Part shown: in pieces, positions 60,935-64,000 of the stretch | Layout of the letters: each line of letters opens with the position of its first letter | How positions within the stretch are numbered: position 1 is the first letter of the stretch | Assembly: GCA_951813515.1 (NCBI GenBank) | Contig: OX638346.1 | Coordinates: forward strand, 799,617 to 863,616 | Source of the DNA: an uncultured Pseudomonadales bacterium | GTDB taxonomy: Bacteria > Pseudomonadota > Gammaproteobacteria > Pseudomonadales > Azotimanducaceae | DNA length: 64,000 bases | Reading direction: 5' to 3' | Position numbers and translations under genes: made by a program | Notes under the pieces: model-generated | What the model saw: the letters and a program-made list of their open reading frames with translations, nothing else | Told to the model about the DNA's origin: nothing | The model's database searches: none

Positions 60935-63553
60935 ATGAGACGCTTGTTGTCCCACTTCGCGCTCTTGGCGGGATTACAGATGGCGTTTGACGCGCAAGCC
61001 GCGCCCGCCGACTCCGCCGCGTCCGATAGGAGTTTCGTGGATGCCGAACCGGCTGCCGTGCCTCGACGCGAGCTTCGATCGGCAAACGCCAACGAAGCTA
61101 TCCTGGTGCCTCGCTACGACACCGTCGACATCGCCGTCGACGGAAAGCTCGACGAACCCATCTGGCAGGAGGTTGCCGGCTACGACAACATGGTCGTGGT
61201 GGAGCCCGAAACGCTGGGGCCGACCCGTTTCCGCACCATTGCGCGGTTCCTGTACACCGACCGGGGTCTCTACATCGGCGTCTGGAACGAACAGCCTCCC
61301 GAGACGCTGATCGCCCGGCTGTCGTCCCGGGACGACAACATCAGTCGCGACGCGTGGGCGATCACGTTGGATGCGTCCGGCGAGGGACTCTACGGCTATT
61401 GGTTCACCGTCGCGTTGGGCGGCTCCGTCAGGGACGGAAAGATCCTGCCGGAGCGCAACTACTCGCAGGAATGGGACGGACCGTGGGATAGCGCGACGGC
61501 GGAACTCCCGGACGGTTGGAGCGCCGAATTGTTTCTGCCGTGGTCGATGATGACGATGCCGCCCTCGGACGGCGAACGGCGGATGGGTTTCTACGCTTCG
61601 CGCAGGATCGCCTACAGCAACGAACGCTGGGGTTGGCCCGCCCTGCCATCCAGCGGCGCGCGATTCATGTCCGCGTTCCAGCCGATGAACGTACCCGACG
61701 TGGCGCCCAAACGGCAGTTCAACCTCTTTCCCTATGCCTCCGCGGCGTTGGACAACCGCGACGATGACAACGACTGGAGTGCCGGCGTCGATGTGTTCTG
61801 GCGACCGTCGACCAATTTCCAGGTCACGGCGACAGCATTGCCGGATTTCGGAGCGGTCGAGTCCGACGATGCCGTGATCAACCTCACCGCAAGGGAGACC
61901 TATTTTCCGGACAAGCGCCTGTTCTTCGTGGAAGGAAGCGAGATCTTCAACACCTCGGGACGCTCCGCCGCAGCGTTCCAGCGCCGCAGCAGGGGCGCCA
62001 GTTCCCAGTTCAGCGGCGCGAGGCCCACCGTATCCACAAGCCGGCGTCCCCCTTCGAGTGTGCTCAACACGCGTCGCATCGGCGGTGCACCGATCCTTCT
62101 GTACAGCGACGATATCGAGGTCGAGAGCCATCGCCTCTCGCAGCCGACGGACCTCCTCGGTGCCGCCAAGGTGGTCGGGCAGACGGGTGCGTTGCGATAC
62201 GGCATGCTGGCCGCGGTCGAAGACGACCCAACGATACCGGTAACGGTGACCGACGAAACCGGCGCCATGATCGATACCGCGATCATGGGCGAGGGGCGCA
62301 ACTTCGGCGTCGCGCGTGTCCTATACGAACGATCCGGCACGGGACGGCAATCCTTCGGCTACATCAGCACGCTCCTCGACCATCCCCTGCATCGTGCCCT
62401 GGTGCAGGGCATCGATACGCAGTTTGCGCGCGCGGACGGCAAATGGCGGGTGGAGATTCAGACCCTCGCGAGCGACGTGCGCTGCACGCCCGCCAGCGAC
62501 GACATGGAGCGCCGTCCGGCCTGCCCGGACGACTCAGGCGGCAGGCAGCGCGGCTACGGCGTCTGGGCAGATGTCGATTTCACACCGCGCCCGGGAATGC
62601 GGCACAGCCTGCGCGTCGACCTGTTCGACGAGCATCTCAACATCAACGATCTCGGTTTTCTCGGCCGCAACGATCAGTACGGCGCCTTCTACAGCCTGTC
62701 GTTGGTAAACACGAATGTGCTCGGCCTGCGCCGGCTCGGCACCCGTTTCGCCGTCGGCCGGTTTTGCAACGGCGAGGGTCTCGTCACCCTTGACGGCATC
62801 TCTTTCATGAACGCCTTTACGTTCCGCAACAAGAACGAGTTGCGCACGACGCTGCGCTACTTTCCGGAGCGCTGGGAGGATCTCGAGAGTCGGGGCCACG
62901 GCGCCTACCGGATCAGTTCCCGCAAGGGCGTCGAACTGTCGTTCGGCACCGACACCAGCAAGACCGTGAGCTGGAGCGCGCAGTTCGTGGCCTTGAGCGA
63001 GGATCTCGGCGGAGTGGGCTACACCTTCGGTTCCGGCTTCACCTTCAAGCCGGCGGATCGCTTTTCCGTCGACCTCGACGTCAACTACCGCGAACGCGAT
63101 GGCTGGCTCCAATACGTATTCGACGAAGGTGATTTCGCAACCTTCTCGGCCTCCGACCTGCAGCCGAAGCTGGCGATGGACTTCTTCATCACGGCCCGCC
63201 AGCAGGTGCGGTTGACGCTGCAATGGGCCGGCATAAGGGCGAGGGAACAGGAACTCCTGCAGATCGTCGAGGGCGCACCACATCTGCAGCCCCGGGTGCG
63301 GGAAGACGGCGTGGAGAGCGACGACTTCACGATCAGCCGCCTGGTGGCCCAGTTGCGCTACCGGTGGGAGATCGCGCCGCTTTCCGACCTGTTCGTCGTC
63401 TATACGCGCGGAAGCAATCTTCCGAACGCCTACGACCTGGACGATCCCATGGCGTCTCCGAGAGACAGTTTCGGCCAACTCTATGGCGACGCGTTCGCCG
63501 ACCCCCTGGCCGACCTCCTGGTCGTCAAGCTGCGCTACCGGTTCGGACTTTGA
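60935..63553 (+). CDS. Outer-membrane protein with N-terminal CBM9-like domain (DUF5916 type)
   Basis: An 872-residue exported protein (signal peptide to about residue 22, FDAQA). Residues about 65-215 form a CBM9-like sugar-binding domain (VDGKLDEPIWQEV, FLYTDRGLYIGVW, AELFLPWSMM). The rest, from about 290, alternates short amphipathic strands with acidic turns and ends in KLRYRFGL, the C-terminal phenylalanine-type pattern of a beta-barrel. This matches the DUF5916 family found beside polysaccharide-use genes. GGGGAG precedes ATG 60935. It may bind or pass a glycan, perhaps the sulfated sort implied by the sulfatase (inference). Confidence 0.85.
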   Translation: MRRLLSHFALLAGLQMAFDAQAAPADSAASDRSFVDAEPAAVPRRELRSANANEAILVPRYDTVDIAVDGKLDEPIWQEVAGYDNMVVVEPETLGPTRFRTIARFLYTDRGLYIGVWNEQPPETLIARLSSRDDNISRDAWAITLDASGEGLYGYWFTVALGGSVRDGKILPERNYSQEWDGPWDSATAELPDGWSAELFLPWSMMTMPPSDGERRMGFYASRRIAYSNERWGWPALPSSGARFMSAFQPMNVPDVAPKRQFNLFPYASAALDNRDDDNDWSAGVDVFWRPSTNFQVTATALPDFGAVESDDAVINLTARETYFPDKRLFFVEGSEIFNTSGRSAAAFQRRSRGASSQFSGARPTVSTSRRPPSSVLNTRRIGGAPILLYSDDIEVESHRLSQPTDLLGAAKVVGQTGALRYGMLAAVEDDPTIPVTVTDETGAMIDTAIMGEGRNFGVARVLYERSGTGRQSFGYISTLLDHPLHRALVQGIDTQFARADGKWRVEIQTLASDVRCTPASDDMERRPACPDDSGGRQRGYGVWADVDFTPRPGMRHSLRVDLFDEHLNINDLGFLGRNDQYGAFYSLSLVNTNVLGLRRLGTRFAVGRFCNGEGLVTLDGISFMNAFTFRNKNELRTTLRYFPERWEDLESRGHGAYRISSRKGVELSFGTDTSKTVSWSAQFVALSEDLGGVGYTFGSGFTFKPADRFSVDLDVNYRERDGWLQYVFDEGDFATFSASDLQPKLAMDFFITARQQVRLTLQWAGIRAREQELLQIVEGAPHLQPRVREDGVESDDFTISRLVAQLRYRWEIAPLSDLFVVYTRGSNLPNAYDLDDPMASPRDSFGQLYGDAFADPLADLLVVKLRYRFGL

Positions 63554-63561
63554 CCCCCCAG

Positions 63562-64000
63562 TCAGTACACGCGGAAGTCGTTGGCCAGCGTGTGGTCCCA
63601 GCGATGCGTCATCAGGTAGTCGAGCGCGCGCCGTAGCCCTGCCCGATCCTCCCCATGCCGCCGCTCGGTGAGCGCTTCCAGCGCCATCGCATGCACGTAG
63701 CCCGTCTCGTCGTCGAGGCTCGAGACCAGCAGGTCGTCCAGTTCCTCGACCGGAATATCCGAGTTCAACAAGGCGCACATGGCGTTGAACCGGGCCTGGT
63801 TCTCGCCGGTCCAACCCGCGCGCGGGCTTGGCTCCTGCCAGTCCGGATTGTTCACGGTGAGCAGCCTGCGAATGGACGGCAGGGCAACGCGGGTATTCGT
63901 GCCGACAAAGGCCATCGCGTCCAGGCTCGCCCGCGCCACCTGGGGGAGTTTGTGTTCCAGCAGCTTCGCCAGCGCGGGCATGGCGCAGGCGGCGGGCTCG
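63562..64000 (-). CDS. HEAT-repeat protein fragment, paralogue of the PhyH-HEAT gene at the left edge (5' end missing)
   Basis: The frame is open to the right edge (the first internal ATG is at 63981). The 139 visible residues align by eye with the C-terminal HEAT part of the gene at 1-1401: LDAMAFVGTNTRVALPSI matches LDAIACIGSNTIAALPAI, and ALDYLMTHRWDHT matches AIDYLQTRRWDDT at the end. By analogy the missing N-terminal half is a PhyH-type dioxygenase domain, but this lies outside the window. Confidence 0.75.
   Translation of the reverse strand, partial: EPAACAMPALAKLLEHKLPQVARASLDAMAFVGTNTRVALPSIRRLLTVNNPDWQEPSPRAGWTGENQARFNAMCALLNSDIPVEELDDLLVSSLDDETGYVHAMALEALTERRHGEDRAGLRRALDYLMTHRWDHTLANDFRVY

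Noticed and set aside
60974..63814. Two long minus-strand frames opposite the DUF5916 gene
   Set aside because: The plus strand has the signal peptide, CBM9 domain and barrel pattern; the antisense frames have none.

Overview
The window is GC-rich chromosomal DNA from a proteobacterium, most likely a marine or host-associated gammaproteobacterium. The best evidence for this is the run glyA-nrdR-ribD-ribH-nusB-thiL-pgpA (42546-47652) followed by convergent ispA and xseB, which resembles gammaproteobacterial gene order. TRAP uptake genes, a sulfatase, amidohydrolases and dioxygenases point to a heterotroph living on organic nitrogen and sulfur compounds. No tRNA, rRNA, insertion sequence, prophage or CRISPR array was seen.

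Left part (1-16179). A PhyH-type dioxygenase with HEAT repeats is cut by the left edge. It is followed by a HAD phosphatase, then a small cluster of histidine phosphatase, Nudix hydrolase and a truncated RdgB/HAM1-like gene. The RdgB reading frame ends where a DUF4143 AAA ATPase begins, so this looks like a rearrangement joint. Next on the minus strand come a FAD oxidoreductase, a three-gene TRAP transporter and a sulfatase. A second minus-strand string holds a coiled-coil membrane protein, a DAHL-like sensor kinase split by an in-frame amber codon, and a di-haem cytochrome c peroxidase.

Middle (16180-42545). A T-box riboswitch with an AUC (isoleucine) specifier lies in front of an ileS of the long, eukaryote-like type. 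This is unexpected in a proteobacterium and is the most striking observation here. An acyl-CoA ligase follows, then a two-gene module of a RecQ helicase fused to a phosphoribosyltransferase and a DprA-like protein, a possible defence module. After a D-aminoacylase-type enzyme, an HtrA-like pseudoprotease and an aldo/keto reductase comes a seven-gene minus-strand operon (38125 to 28663). It is headed by a guanidine-I riboswitch and encodes an ABC transporter, two DUF1989 carboxyguanidine deiminase subunits, a urea/guanidine carboxylase and allophanate hydrolase: uptake of guanidine and its breakdown to ammonium and CO2. A Uma2 nuclease-like protein, a glyoxalase II and an AlbA_2-type ATPase complete the block.

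Right part (42546-64000). After the glyA-pgpA housekeeping operon and ispA/xseB come a fatty-acid oxidation bifunctional enzyme, a LexA-type DNA-binding protein, an ABM monooxygenase with a CMD-like protein, an amidohydrolase/SDR pair, a tyrosine phosphatase and a nitroreductase. Then comes an exported leucine-rich-repeat protein broken by a frameshift, and a DUF5916-type outer-membrane protein. The right edge cuts a second HEAT-repeat gene, paralogous to the one at the left edge.
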